The position numbers and the translations under genes are program-made. DNA of 29,679 nucleotides, from NCBI GenBank assembly GCA_023432565.1, contig JAEYUL010000026.1, forward strand, positions 1-29,679, read 5' to 3'. Source of the DNA: Actinomycetes bacterium. GTDB taxonomy: Bacteria; Actinomycetota; Actinomycetes; Actinomycetales; Cellulomonadaceae. The notes beneath the pieces are model-generated. The model saw only the letters and a program-made list of their open reading frames with translations, was not told the origin of the DNA and made no database searches. Shown piece after piece: positions 1 to 7,413 of the stretch (its first letter is position 1; every line of letters starts with the position of its first letter).

Positions 1-2
1 CC

Positions 3-833
3 GTGCGCGAGCCGTCGTCGCCTCGTCCCGCACCGTTCAGCACGTACACCACGCCCGAGTTCTGGGACGACCCGCACGTCTCGGCGCAGATGCTCACGCT
101 GCACCTCGACCCCGACGCTGAGGCGGCGTCCCGCCCGCACGCGTTCGTCGACCGCTCGGTGTCCTGGTTGGTCGACGTGCTCGGGCTGCAGGCCGGTCAC
201 CGCGTGCTCGACCTCGGGTGCGGGCCGGGCGTCTACGCCCACCGGCTCGCGCGGCGCGGGGTGAGCGTGCTCGGGCTCGACGCCTCGCACCGGTCGGTCG
301 AGCACGCGCGGGCGGTCGCCCGCTGCGAGGGTCTGCCGGCGGCGTTCCGTGTCGCGAACTACCTCGTCGACGACCTCGGCAGCGGCTACGACGCCGCGCT
401 CTTCGTGTACGAGGACTTCTGCGCCCTGAGCCCCGAGCAGCGCGGTGGGCTGCTGCGGCGCACCCGTGACGCGCTGCGCCCGGGGGGCGCATTCGTCATG
501 GACGTCACCGCAGCGCCCCGGTTCGTGCTCGAGCAGCCGGGCGAACGGCACGAGCCGGACCTCGACGACGGCTTCTGGGCGCAGCCCCCGTACGAGGGCA
601 CGCACGAGACATGGACCTACCCCGAGCTGCGGCTGGTGCTCGACCGCTACACGATCACGAAGGACGGCCGCACCCGACAGTTCTGGAACTGGCTGCACTG
701 CCTGACGGTCGCGGAGGTCTCCGACGAGCTCGTCGCGGCCGGGTTCGCCGCTCCGGACGTCCACGGCGACGTCACGGGCGCGCCGTTCGAGCCCACGTCG
801 CCCGTGTTCGCGGTCGTCACGCACCGCGTCTGA
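3..833 (+). CDS. Class I SAM-dependent methyltransferase
   Basis: A 276-residue protein with a Rossmann methyltransferase core. Motif I (DLGCGPG, residues 70-76) binds S-adenosylmethionine, followed by the acidic end of the second strand (GLDAS) and a late motif LRPGGAFVMDV typical of class I enzymes. The N-terminal stretch with TPEFWDDPHVSAQML and a later ASR precedes the fold, as in a common actinobacterial subfamily, which favours the GTG at position 3 over later starts. The gene begins two bases into the window, so an upstream start cannot be excluded. The substrate cannot be told from sequence. It lies just upstream of the PadR/ABC cassette, with 82 bp between them that hold that cassette's promoter, so it is probably a separate unit. 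Confidence 0.88.
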   Translation: MREPSSPRPAPFSTYTTPEFWDDPHVSAQMLTLHLDPDAEAASRPHAFVDRSVSWLVDVLGLQAGHRVLDLGCGPGVYAHRLARRGVSVLGLDASHRSVEHARAVARCEGLPAAFRVANYLVDDLGSGYDAALFVYEDFCALSPEQRGGLLRRTRDALRPGGAFVMDVTAAPRFVLEQPGERHEPDLDDGFWAQPPYEGTHETWTYPELRLVLDRYTITKDGRTRQFWNWLHCLTVAEVSDELVAAGFAAPDVHGDVTGAPFEPTSPVFAVVTHRV

Positions 834-875
834 GGGCATCACCGCCCATCCGGGCCGGAGGTCGGCATGAGCGGG

Positions 876-908
876 CTATACACATCGCGTATACCGTGTG
901 TGTATAGT
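876..908 (+). promoter_or_regulatory. Tandem palindromic operator overlapping the padR promoter
   Basis: Two overlapping copies of TATAC-N7-GTATA lie at 877-893 and 890-906 and share the central GTATAC. The outer arms also form a longer inverted repeat, CTATACACA (876-884) with TGTGTATAG (899-907). The distal arm contains TATAGT (903-908), a good -10 box; TACACA at 879-884 is a 4/6 match to a -35 with an 18-bp spacer. The GTG of the regulator begins 7 nt after the -10, so the transcript is probably leaderless. PadR proteins bind palindromic AT-rich sites as dimers, usually at their own promoter. The inference is autorepression by two dimers that blocks RNA polymerase. Confidence 0.7.
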
Positions 909-915
909 CGCTTCC

Positions 916-1437
916 GTGAGCATCGCACCCGCCCTCCTGGGCATCCTGCAGACCGGCCCCCGGCACGGCTACGACCTCAAGCGCACGTACGACGAGCGGT
1001 TCGGCCAGGACCGGCCCCTCGCCTACGGCCAGGTCTACGCCACGATGGCCCGCCTGCTGAAGAACGGGCTCGTCGAGGTGGAGTCCGAGCCCGGTGACGG
1101 ACCGGACCGCAAGCGCTACGCCATCACCGACGCCGGGGTCAGCGACGTCGAGCAGTGGCTGTCGCGCCCCGAGAAGCCCGAGCCGTACCTGCACAGCACG
1201 CTCTACACCAAGGTCGTGCTCGCGCTGCTCACCGGGCACGACCCGGCCGACGTGCTCGACACCCAGCGCGCCGAGCACCTGCGCCTCATGCGCGAGCTCA
1301 CCCGCCGCAAGGCCGAGGGCGACCTCGCCGACCAGCTCGTGTGCGACCACGCCCTGTTCCACCTCGAGGCAGACCTGCGCTGGCTCGAGCTGACCGCCGC
1401 ACGGCTCGACCAGCTCGCCGCATCCGTACGCGCCTGA
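916..1437 (+). CDS. PadR family transcriptional regulator
   Basis: This 173-residue protein has a PadR winged-helix N-terminal half, with PALLGILQTGPRHGYDLK (HGY near residues 17-19) and the wing region including a KRYAITDAG motif, and a helical C-terminal dimerisation half rich in Glu, Arg and Leu. GTG at 916 gives the usual PadR N-terminus; an in-frame GTG at 898 lies inside the operator and before the expected transcription start. It is followed 46 bp later by an ABC ATPase and a permease in the same direction, the standard arrangement in which a PadR repressor controls an efflux or stress-sensing ABC transporter. The ligand is unknown. The operator covering its promoter implies negative autoregulation of all three genes. 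Confidence 0.92.
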   Translation: MSIAPALLGILQTGPRHGYDLKRTYDERFGQDRPLAYGQVYATMARLLKNGLVEVESEPGDGPDRKRYAITDAGVSDVEQWLSRPEKPEPYLHSTLYTKVVLALLTGHDPADVLDTQRAEHLRLMRELTRRKAEGDLADQLVCDHALFHLEADLRWLELTAARLDQLAASVRA

Positions 1438-1483
1438 CCACGGCGCTACCGCGCCGACCCATCAGCCACCCCGAGGGGACCTC

Positions 1484-2200
1484 ATGACCTCCGTGCCGCC
1501 CGCCACCGGTACCACCATCCGACCCGCCGGGCCGCTGCTCGTCGCCCGCGGTCTGCACGTCGCCTTCGGCCCGACCACAGCGCTGGCTGACGCCTCGCTC
1601 GACGTCAACAGCGGCGAGGTCCTCGCGCTCATGGGCCCCTCCGGCTCCGGCAAGTCCACGCTCCTGCACTGCCTCGCCGGCATCCTGCGGCCCGACTCCG
1701 GCGCCGTGACGTTCGACGGCCGCGACGTCACCGCGATGTCCGACGCCGAGCGCAGCGCACTTCGACGCTCCGAGTTCGGCTTCGTCTTCCAGTTCGGCCA
1801 GCTGGTGCCCGAGCTCACGTGCGAGGAGAACGTCGCGCTGCCGCTGCGCCTGGCGGGCGTCGCGCGCCGCGACGCGAACCGCACCGCGCGTGAGTGGCTC
1901 GACCGGCTCGAGGTGCCGGACATCGCCGGCAAGCGGCCCGGGCAGGTCTCGGGCGGCCAGGGGCAGCGTGCCGCGGTCGCCCGCGCGCTCATCACCCGGC
2001 CGCGGGTCGTGTTCGCCGACGAGCCCACGGGCGCGCTCGACTCCCTCAACGGCGAACGCGTCATGCAGCTGTTCGTCGCCGCGGCCCGGGACACCGGTGC
2101 GGCGGTCGTGCTCGTGACGCACGAGGCGCGCGTCGCCGCCTACTCCGACCGCGAGGCCGTCGTCCGCGACGGACGCGTGCGCGAGCAGGTGCACGCATGA
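1484..2200 (+). CDS. ABC transporter ATP-binding protein (MacB/LolD type)
   Basis: A 238-residue nucleotide-binding subunit. It has Walker A GPSGSGKST (51-59), a Q-loop FVFQFGQL (Gln near 103), signature VSGGQGQR (155-162), Walker B VVFADE (175-180) and a switch His in VLVTHEA. The tail after the ATPase core is short, as in the LolD/MacB/FtsE class that pairs with FtsX-type permeases. The start ATG follows GAGGGG. The stop overlaps the next start as ATGA, so the permease is translationally coupled. The regulator upstream and the permease downstream mark it as part of a drug, peptide or envelope-stress transporter; direction and substrate cannot be read from sequence. Confidence 0.94.
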   Translation: MTSVPPATGTTIRPAGPLLVARGLHVAFGPTTALADASLDVNSGEVLALMGPSGSGKSTLLHCLAGILRPDSGAVTFDGRDVTAMSDAERSALRRSEFGFVFQFGQLVPELTCEENVALPLRLAGVARRDANRTAREWLDRLEVPDIAGKRPGQVSGGQGQRAAVARALITRPRVVFADEPTGALDSLNGERVMQLFVAAARDTGAAVVLVTHEARVAAYSDREAVVRDGRVREQVHA

Positions 2201-4482
2201 GCCACGGACGCAGCAGCGGCCTGGCCGACCTGGCGCTCGGCGTCCGCATGAGCGTCAGCGGCGGCCGTTCCGGCTGGGCCAGGCTCGCACTCATCGCCAC
2301 GGGCCTCGGCATCGGCGTGTCCATGCTCCTGCTCGTCGCGTCGTTGCCGACGATCCTCGACACGCGCGCCGAGCGTGACGCCGCACGCCAACCCGGCACG
2401 GAGGCAGTCGAGCCCGGCGACGGCACGATCCTCGTCAAGCGGATCGCCTCGGAGACGGCCGAGGACCTCGTCGTCGGGTACCTGCTGCAGCCGGAGGGTG
2501 CCGACCCTGCGTTGCCGCCCGGCGTGGACCGCGTCCTCGCGCCCGGTGAGGCCTTGATGTCCCCCGCGCTCCTGCGGCTGGTGGAGTCCCCCGAGGGCGA
2601 GGTCCTCGACGGGCGCTGGGGCGAGCGGGTCGTCGGGACGATCGCAGCGGACGGCCTCGTCGGCCCCCAGGAGCTACGGGTCTACGTGGGCACGGACCGG
2701 CTCACCGAGCAGAACGCCGATCGCATCAGTGCCTTCGGGCGCGGCGTGCGTGACGACGCGACGGACCCGACGACGATGCTCATGGCACTCGTCGGGCTGA
2801 CCGGCCTGCTCGTCCCCGTCGCCGGGTTCATCGCCACCGCCGTGCGGTTCGGCGGCGAGGCCCGTGACCGTCGCCTCGCCGCGATCCGCCTCGTGGGCGG
2901 CGACGCGGCGACCACGAGGCGGATCGCCGCGGGCGAGACGCTCGTCGGCGCGGTCGGCGGCCTGCTCGTCGGCGCGCTGCTGTTCCTCGCGCTGCGCACG
3001 GTGATCCCCCCGCTCGTTCCGGCGGCGCTGACGTTCCACGGGGCCGACGTGCGGCCCGTGCCGGCGCTCGCCGTGCTCGTGGTCGTGCTCGTCCCGGTCG
3101 CGTCCGTCCTGGTCACACGCTCGGCGCTGAAGCACGTCATCGTCGAGCCCCTCGGGGTCGTGCGCCGCAGCGCGGTCGTCCGCCGGCGCCTGTGGTGGCG
3201 CGTCGCGGTCCCGGTCGTCGGGCTCGCGCTCATGCTGACGCCGCTGCTCGGCGGCGGGTCCGGCCGCCCCTACGAGGGCGACTCGCAGGGCTTCGTGCTG
3301 CTCGGGATGGTGCTGCTCCTCGTCGGCGTCGCGCTGCTGCTTCCCTGGCTGCTCGACGTCACGGTGCGGCGGCTGCGGCCCGGCACCCTGTCCTGGGACC
3401 TCGCGCTGCGTCGCCTGCAGCACGAGAGCGGCACCGCCGTGCGGGCGGTGTCCGCGGTGGTCGTCTCGGTCGCCTCGCTCGTCGCAGTCCACGGGCTGCT
3501 CGGCAGCGAGACCGGGACCCCGGGTTCGCAGGAGGGCAGGTACGAGGCTGTCGTGTACGACGACCTGCCCGGCTCGGACGGGTCGCACTGGGCGTCCGCG
3601 CTCGCCGGGATCGAGGGCGTGCGGGACATCGAGACCCGGGTGATGACGTCGGCCGAGCCCGTTTCCGGCGGCGAGCCGATCACCGTCGTCGTCGGCAGCT
3701 GCGCGTCCTTCACCGACACGGCCGACTCGACCGGCTGCACCGACGGCGACGTCATGGTGGTCCTGCCCGACGGCGCCGAGGCACCCGCACCGGGCACCAC
3801 GTACGTGCTCGGCGCGCCCGGCTCCGGCGCATCGACCTGGTCCCTGCCCGCGGGCGCCGCCACCGTCGCACCCCGGTACGCCGACAGTGAGATCTCCTTG
3901 CTCGTCACGCCGCAGGCGCTCGGCGACGCGGTCGTCGTACCGTCCGGCGACCACTACGACAACGCCATCGTGACGATCGCGCTGGACCGCGCCGTGCCCG
4001 ACGTGACCGCGCGACTGCAGACCGCGGTCGCACAGGTCGACCCGACGGCCGCGATCATCATCAACGACCCCGAGGCGACGAGCTCGATGATCACGGCCAT
4101 CCGCCAGGGCCTGATGCTGGGGACGGTCGCCCTGCTCGCGGTCGTCGGGGCCAACCTGCTGGTCACCACGGCCGAGCAGCTGCGCGAACGCCGCCGGCCG
4201 TTCGCGGTCCTGGCCGCGTTCGGGGTCCGCCGCCGCGTGCTCGGGCTCTCGGTGCTGTTCCAGGTCGCGGTGCCCGTGGCGATCGGGCTCACGCTCGCGG
4301 TCGCCGTGGGCAGTGGCCTGGCCGTCCTCCTGCAGACCGGCGCCAACATGCCGGTCAGCCTGGACCTCGCAGGGATCGGCGTCACCGCGGGCGGGGCCGC
4401 AGCCGTGGTCCTGCTCGCCACGGCGACGCTCCTGCCGCTGCTGGGCCGGGTCACCCGACCCGCAGGCCTGCAGGGCGAGTGA
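2197..4482 (+). CDS. FtsX-like ABC transporter permease
   Basis: A 761-residue membrane protein starting at the ATG that overlaps the stop of the ATPase gene (ATGA). There is one membrane segment near the N-terminus (LALIATGLGIGVSMLLLVA), an extracytoplasmic region, a block of three FtsX-type membrane segments beginning LMALVGLTGLLVPVAGF, further segments around the middle, a second extracytoplasmic region with a Cys pair (GSCASF and STGCTDG), and a final FtsX block starting near GLMLGTVALLAVVGANLLV. This duplicated FtsX layout is typical of actinobacterial permeases that work with a MacB-type ATPase. An open frame extends further upstream through the ATPase gene in another frame, but that part is antifunctional shadow. 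A perfect terminator stem follows within 3 bp. Confidence 0.9.
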   Translation: MSHGRSSGLADLALGVRMSVSGGRSGWARLALIATGLGIGVSMLLLVASLPTILDTRAERDAARQPGTEAVEPGDGTILVKRIASETAEDLVVGYLLQPEGADPALPPGVDRVLAPGEALMSPALLRLVESPEGEVLDGRWGERVVGTIAADGLVGPQELRVYVGTDRLTEQNADRISAFGRGVRDDATDPTTMLMALVGLTGLLVPVAGFIATAVRFGGEARDRRLAAIRLVGGDAATTRRIAAGETLVGAVGGLLVGALLFLALRTVIPPLVPAALTFHGADVRPVPALAVLVVVLVPVASVLVTRSALKHVIVEPLGVVRRSAVVRRRLWWRVAVPVVGLALMLTPLLGGGSGRPYEGDSQGFVLLGMVLLLVGVALLLPWLLDVTVRRLRPGTLSWDLALRRLQHESGTAVRAVSAVVVSVASLVAVHGLLGSETGTPGSQEGRYEAVVYDDLPGSDGSHWASALAGIEGVRDIETRVMTSAEPVSGGEPITVVVGSCASFTDTADSTGCTDGDVMVVLPDGAEAPAPGTTYVLGAPGSGASTWSLPAGAATVAPRYADSEISLLVTPQALGDAVVVPSGDHYDNAIVTIALDRAVPDVTARLQTAVAQVDPTAAIIINDPEATSSMITAIRQGLMLGTVALLAVVGANLLVTTAEQLRERRRPFAVLAAFGVRRRVLGLSVLFQVAVPVAIGLTLAVAVGSGLAVLLQTGANMPVSLDLAGIGVTAGGAAAVVLLATATLLPLLGRVTRPAGLQGE

Positions 4483-4484
4483 CG

Positions 4485-4525
4485 CGGCTGCTCGTGGGCG
4501 TGCTGGGGGCGCCCACGAGCAGCCG
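4485..4525 (+). terminator. Rho-independent-type terminator after the PadR/ABC operon
   Basis: A perfect 16-bp inverted repeat: CGGCTGCTCGTGGGCG (4485-4500) and its complement at 4510-4525, with a 9-nt G-rich loop. It starts 3 bp after the permease stop. There is no long T tract, which is usual for high-GC actinobacteria. Confidence 0.8.
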
Positions 4526-4648
4526 GTCCTGCTGACTTCCGTACCGGCTACGGATGCTCACCGCCAGGCCCGACCGCCAGGCTGGACAAGTCGCGGCGAC
4601 CACGGACAGCACGGACATCAGGGCGGCAGGACGTCGGGGAGGCGGGGC

Positions 4649-5998
4649 ATGGAGCGGGAGCACGCCGGCGAGCGCACACCGGCAGCCGCGCCTCGGCCCG
4701 CGCCGACCCCAGCCCGCGTGCCCACGCGGACGCCCACGGTGCTGCTGCCGGCCCCTGTCCCTCTGACGACGAGCGTGCCGACCCCCCCGGTCCAGGACCT
4801 GCCCGGCGGGCTGGAGGTGCTGCGCCGCTACACCCCCCGGCCGGGACCGCCTGCTGAGGCGGTCGACGAGCACCAGATCATCAGGCGCGGCACCAAGCGC
4901 AAGCGGCAGCCGGACGACGACGAGGACGACGACCGCATGAAGGTCGCCAAGCGCCAGCGCCTCCGAGCACCGGTGAGGTCTGGCGCGACGGACCCCATGG
5001 TCACGCTCGCACCGCAGGCCGAGGCGACGGCCGCCGCGCCCGTCACCGCGCGACAGCCCTTCGCGATGACCGGCGGGTCCCCGACCTTCGCCTCGACCGA
5101 CCCGACCCTCACGCCCGCACAGCAAGCCGAGGGCGGCTTCAAGCCGCACGCGCACGAGACAGGTGAGGACTTCCGGTTCCGGTCCAACCCGACGAAGGCC
5201 GGCATCAGCTCGGGGTACCACGAGGCAGCCGTCACCACGGACAACTTCGTCTTCTTCCGGGACGCGGTCGACCAGGGCGACGGGACGGCCCAGCTGCCGT
5301 CGTCCGCCAACACCGCTCCTCTGCAGGCGTTGCAGGGGCTCGTCGTCGACAAGACCGTCCTCGACTTCCTTCTCGCGGCGGCCGACGGCTTCCGCACCGA
5401 CACCGCGATGACGATCATGTCCGCACCGGGCGGCCAGGCGGCCGGGCACTCCGGCTCCGGCGTCACGCAGTCCGGCCAAGGTCCGGCACACGACCTCGTG
5501 CGCCAGGCGTGCTCGCGCATCCTGCAGGACCCGGCGAGCGCGACGGTCTCGCGGCAGGCCGTCACCGTCGCCATCGGGGCGTACGTCGTGGGATCGATCG
5601 CCCCCGGTGAGATCGCCCGGCTGGTCCCGACGCAGAACCTCAAGGCGGGCCCGGGCGCGATCGCCACGTGGGAGGCCCGCCGCAACCAGGCCAAGGCCCG
5701 CGTCGAGGGGCTGTTCGCGACGCTGTCCGACGACGAGCAGGCCTACGTCCAGCGGCACTCCCAGGCCTACCTCAGCTCGGTCGACCCCACCGGCGGGCGC
5801 CACCTGGGTCAGACGAGCAAGCCCGGTCTCAAGCGCGCGACGTCCCTGCCGCGACTGGAGACCAACCACGGCGCGCAGGTCTCGGGCGGCAAGTACGACG
5901 CCGCACGGGGGAACGAGGCCGTGCCCGCCCCGGCCGACTTCGGCTCGGCGTCCGACGTCGGCCTCTACGTCACGCAGACGTTCCGCCTCGACCGCTAG
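4649..5998 (+). CDS. Unrecognised protein with Pro-rich head and bipartite basic (NLS-like) motif
   Basis: A 449-residue protein I do not recognise. GGGGAGG at 4636-4642 supports ATG 4649. Residues 10-70 are rich in Pro, Ala and Thr and probably disordered. Residues 83-106 hold KRKR, an acidic run DDDEDDD, then KVAKRQR, a layout like a bipartite eukaryotic nuclear localisation signal. From about residue 150 the sequence looks globular, with GISSGYHEAAVTTDNFVFF, a helical segment LVVDKTVLDFLLAAADGF, a Gly/Ser/His-rich part SAPGGQAAGHSGSG and GQGPAHDLV, then an amphipathic helix. There is no signal peptide and no membrane segment. It stands alone between a terminator and a GtrA-like gene. A secreted or injected effector, a phage-tail-like cargo and a DNA-binding protein are all possible; none is shown. 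Confidence 0.72.
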   Translation: MEREHAGERTPAAAPRPAPTPARVPTRTPTVLLPAPVPLTTSVPTPPVQDLPGGLEVLRRYTPRPGPPAEAVDEHQIIRRGTKRKRQPDDDEDDDRMKVAKRQRLRAPVRSGATDPMVTLAPQAEATAAAPVTARQPFAMTGGSPTFASTDPTLTPAQQAEGGFKPHAHETGEDFRFRSNPTKAGISSGYHEAAVTTDNFVFFRDAVDQGDGTAQLPSSANTAPLQALQGLVVDKTVLDFLLAAADGFRTDTAMTIMSAPGGQAAGHSGSGVTQSGQGPAHDLVRQACSRILQDPASATVSRQAVTVAIGAYVVGSIAPGEIARLVPTQNLKAGPGAIATWEARRNQAKARVEGLFATLSDDEQAYVQRHSQAYLSSVDPTGGRHLGQTSKPGLKRATSLPRLETNHGAQVSGGKYDAARGNEAVPAPADFGSASDVGLYVTQTFRLDR

Positions 5999-6105
5999 CT
6001 CGCCCGCCCCGCCGTCGCGCATGGTCGCAGGACCATCGACCCTCCCCGCGGTGCTGGGAGCCGTGAGTCAATGGGCGGCGTCGCATCGCCGACGGAGGAG
6101 ATCGC

Positions 6106-6564
6106 ATGCCCACGGCCGCTCCGGCCGCCGCTGTCGCGCGCTCGTCAGGTCGCGCGGGCGCCGTCGTGCGGTTCGGCGCCACCGGCGCGTCCGCTGCGCT
6201 GCTGTACGGCGTGGTCGCGCTCGCGCTCGGCAGCGCCTACCGGTGGCCCGCGCAGGCCTCCCACCTCGCGGCGACCGTCGCCTCCACCGTCCTGGCGAGC
6301 TCGCTGCACCGTCGGTTCACGTTCCGCGCCACCCGGACGTCGTCCTGGCAGCAGGGCCAGGCCGTCGGGTGGGTCACCGCCCTCGTCGGCCTCGGGATGA
6401 GCACCCTGACCCTCGACGTCTGGCACCACATCGCCCCCGGCGCCGACCGCGTCAGCGGGGTCGCCCTGGTGTACGCCGTCAACGCGCTCATGGGCGTGGT
6501 CAACTTCCTCGTCCTGCGCCGCGCCCTGACCGGCACGAGCCGGAGCCCGCTGCGTCTGACCTGA
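6106..6564 (+). CDS. GtrA-like membrane protein
   Basis: A 152-residue protein with four predicted membrane segments (about 20-45, 50-70, 82-104 and 118-140) and the conserved RFTFRA stretch after the second segment that marks the GtrA/DPMS-associated family. Members are thought to help flip lipid-linked sugars or act with glycosyltransferases; no glycosyltransferase is adjacent here, so the partner is unknown. GGAGGAG 9 nt upstream supports the ATG. It converges on a PH-domain gene. The fourth segment, YAVNALMGVVNFLVLRRAL, matches the usual C-terminal helix of this family. Confidence 0.85.
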   Translation: MPTAAPAAAVARSSGRAGAVVRFGATGASAALLYGVVALALGSAYRWPAQASHLAATVASTVLASSLHRRFTFRATRTSSWQQGQAVGWVTALVGLGMSTLTLDVWHHIAPGADRVSGVALVYAVNALMGVVNFLVLRRALTGTSRSPLRLT

Positions 6565-6677
6565 CGGACCGGCGTCCGGGCCGGCACCTCGACCGTGAGG
6601 GCGACGTCCACCCCGACCGGGACGACCGCCGCGGGCACCCTCGGCTCGACCTCGAAGACACTGACGTTGCGGGTCGT

Positions 6678-7049
6678 CTAGCCCTTCAGGACGGCCCACG
6701 CGATGAGCTTGTCGAGGCGGCGGATGTCGACGTCCTTACCGAGCTTGACCTTGATGTGGCCGGCCCTGGTCCACAGCTCGAGCTCGGCGTTGACGTCGAA
6801 CACCTTCCCGGCGTTCTCCGAGGACCACATGGTGATGGAGCTGTAGGGCAGCGAGTAGATCTCCACCTTCTTGCCGGTCAGGCCCTGGGCGTCGCGGACG
6901 ATCAGACGCCGGGTGGTGAACACCGCACTGTCCCGGAACGTCTTGAACGCCGCGACGGCCTGCTCACCCTCGACCAGCAGGTCGGTGACGTCGGCGGGGA
7001 TCGGGATCTCCTGGACGAGCGTCCAGGCAGTGATGGCGGCAGTCTCCAC
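6678..7049 (-). CDS. Bacterial PH-domain protein (bPH_1 type)
   Basis: A 123-residue protein that is essentially one bacterial pleckstrin-homology fold. It reads through EIPIPADVTDLLVEGEQAV, FTTRRLIVRDAQGLTGKK, VEIYSLPYSSITMWSSENAG and a final helix DIRRLDKLIAWAVL. This order and length fit the PF08000-type family, usually about 120-125 residues. GTG at 7049 is chosen because GAGGAGG lies just upstream on the same strand; longer frames run into non-coding-like sequence. Role unknown; family members may bind lipids or oligomerise. It is divergent from the repeat-peptide operon with a 184-bp shared upstream region. Downstream of its TAG the same frame continues open with a coding-like look for about 38 codons (see findings). 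Confidence 0.85.
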   Translation of the reverse strand: METAAITAWTLVQEIPIPADVTDLLVEGEQAVAAFKTFRDSAVFTTRRLIVRDAQGLTGKKVEIYSLPYSSITMWSSENAGKVFDVNAELELWTRAGHIKVKLGKDVDIRRLDKLIAWAVLKG

Positions 7050-7233
7050 AGAGGCCTCCTCGACTCGATGGTGCACGCGGATCACGCGCGCCTCATTGTC
7101 CGCCGGCCACCTGAGCGCTCCGATGGGACCTCCCCCGGGACCTCCGCCGCTCGACCGGCGGGGCGAGCGTGGCGTGGATACGCTCGCCGAGGCGGCGACG
7201 CCGCTGCACGGCTGCGGACGAGGGGAGTCTCCA

Positions 7234-7413
7234 GTGAGCATCAACGACGACGACATCACCAAGGAGCCGGCCCCCGCGGGGGAAGGCGTGGCTGACGGCG
7301 GCGCGAACCCGGGCGGGCACGACGGCGGTGCCGACGGCTCGGCCGGCGAAGGCGTGGCCGACGGCGGCGCGAACCCCGGCGGGCACGACGGCGGGGCGGA
7401 CGGCTCGGCGTAG
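7234..7413 (+). CDS. 59-residue tandem-repeat peptide, candidate RiPP-like precursor or oxygenase substrate
   Basis: A small gene starting at GTG 7234 behind AGGGGAG (7221-7227) and ending in TAG that overlaps the GTG of the next gene (TAGTG). The product has a 14-residue head, MSINDDDITKEPAP, then two identical 22-residue repeats (15-36 and 37-58) containing AGEGVADGGANPGGHDGG and ending GADGS, and a final Ala. It has no Cys, no aromatic residue and no membrane segment. The two DNA copies differ at six positions, all silent third bases, which argues strongly that the peptide is translated and selected. The head could be a leader and the Gly/Asp/Asn/His repeats cores modified by the coupled oxygenase; this is inference. 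It could also be a disordered partner of that enzyme. Confidence 0.75.
   Translation: MSINDDDITKEPAPAGEGVADGGANPGGHDGGADGSAGEGVADGGANPGGHDGGADGSA
7276..7407 (+). repeat. Two 66-bp tandem coding repeats in the small peptide gene
   Basis: Copy 1 is 7276-7341 and copy 2 is 7342-7407. They match at 60 of 66 positions, and all six mismatches fall on third codon positions without changing an amino acid. Confidence 0.95.

Noticed and set aside
1894..2196. Upstream extension of the permease frame through the ABC ATPase gene
   Set aside because: It is an Arg/Ala-rich shadow of the ATPase in another frame; the ATG at 2197 overlaps the ATPase stop, as expected for this gene pair.
2674..3954. Long minus-strand open frame opposite the permease
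   Set aside because: Its composition (His, Asp, Arg, Gln rich) is what an antisense frame of a high-GC gene gives; no domain and no ribosome site.
4451..6022. 523-residue minus-strand open frame opposite the orphan protein
   Set aside because: It lacks protein-like features, crosses the terminator hairpin, and the plus-strand frame has a good ribosome site and a structured globular part.
6021..6036. ATGGTC/GACCAT hairpin after the orphan protein gene
   Set aside because: Only 6 bp with a 4-nt loop; could be a weak terminator but is within chance expectation.
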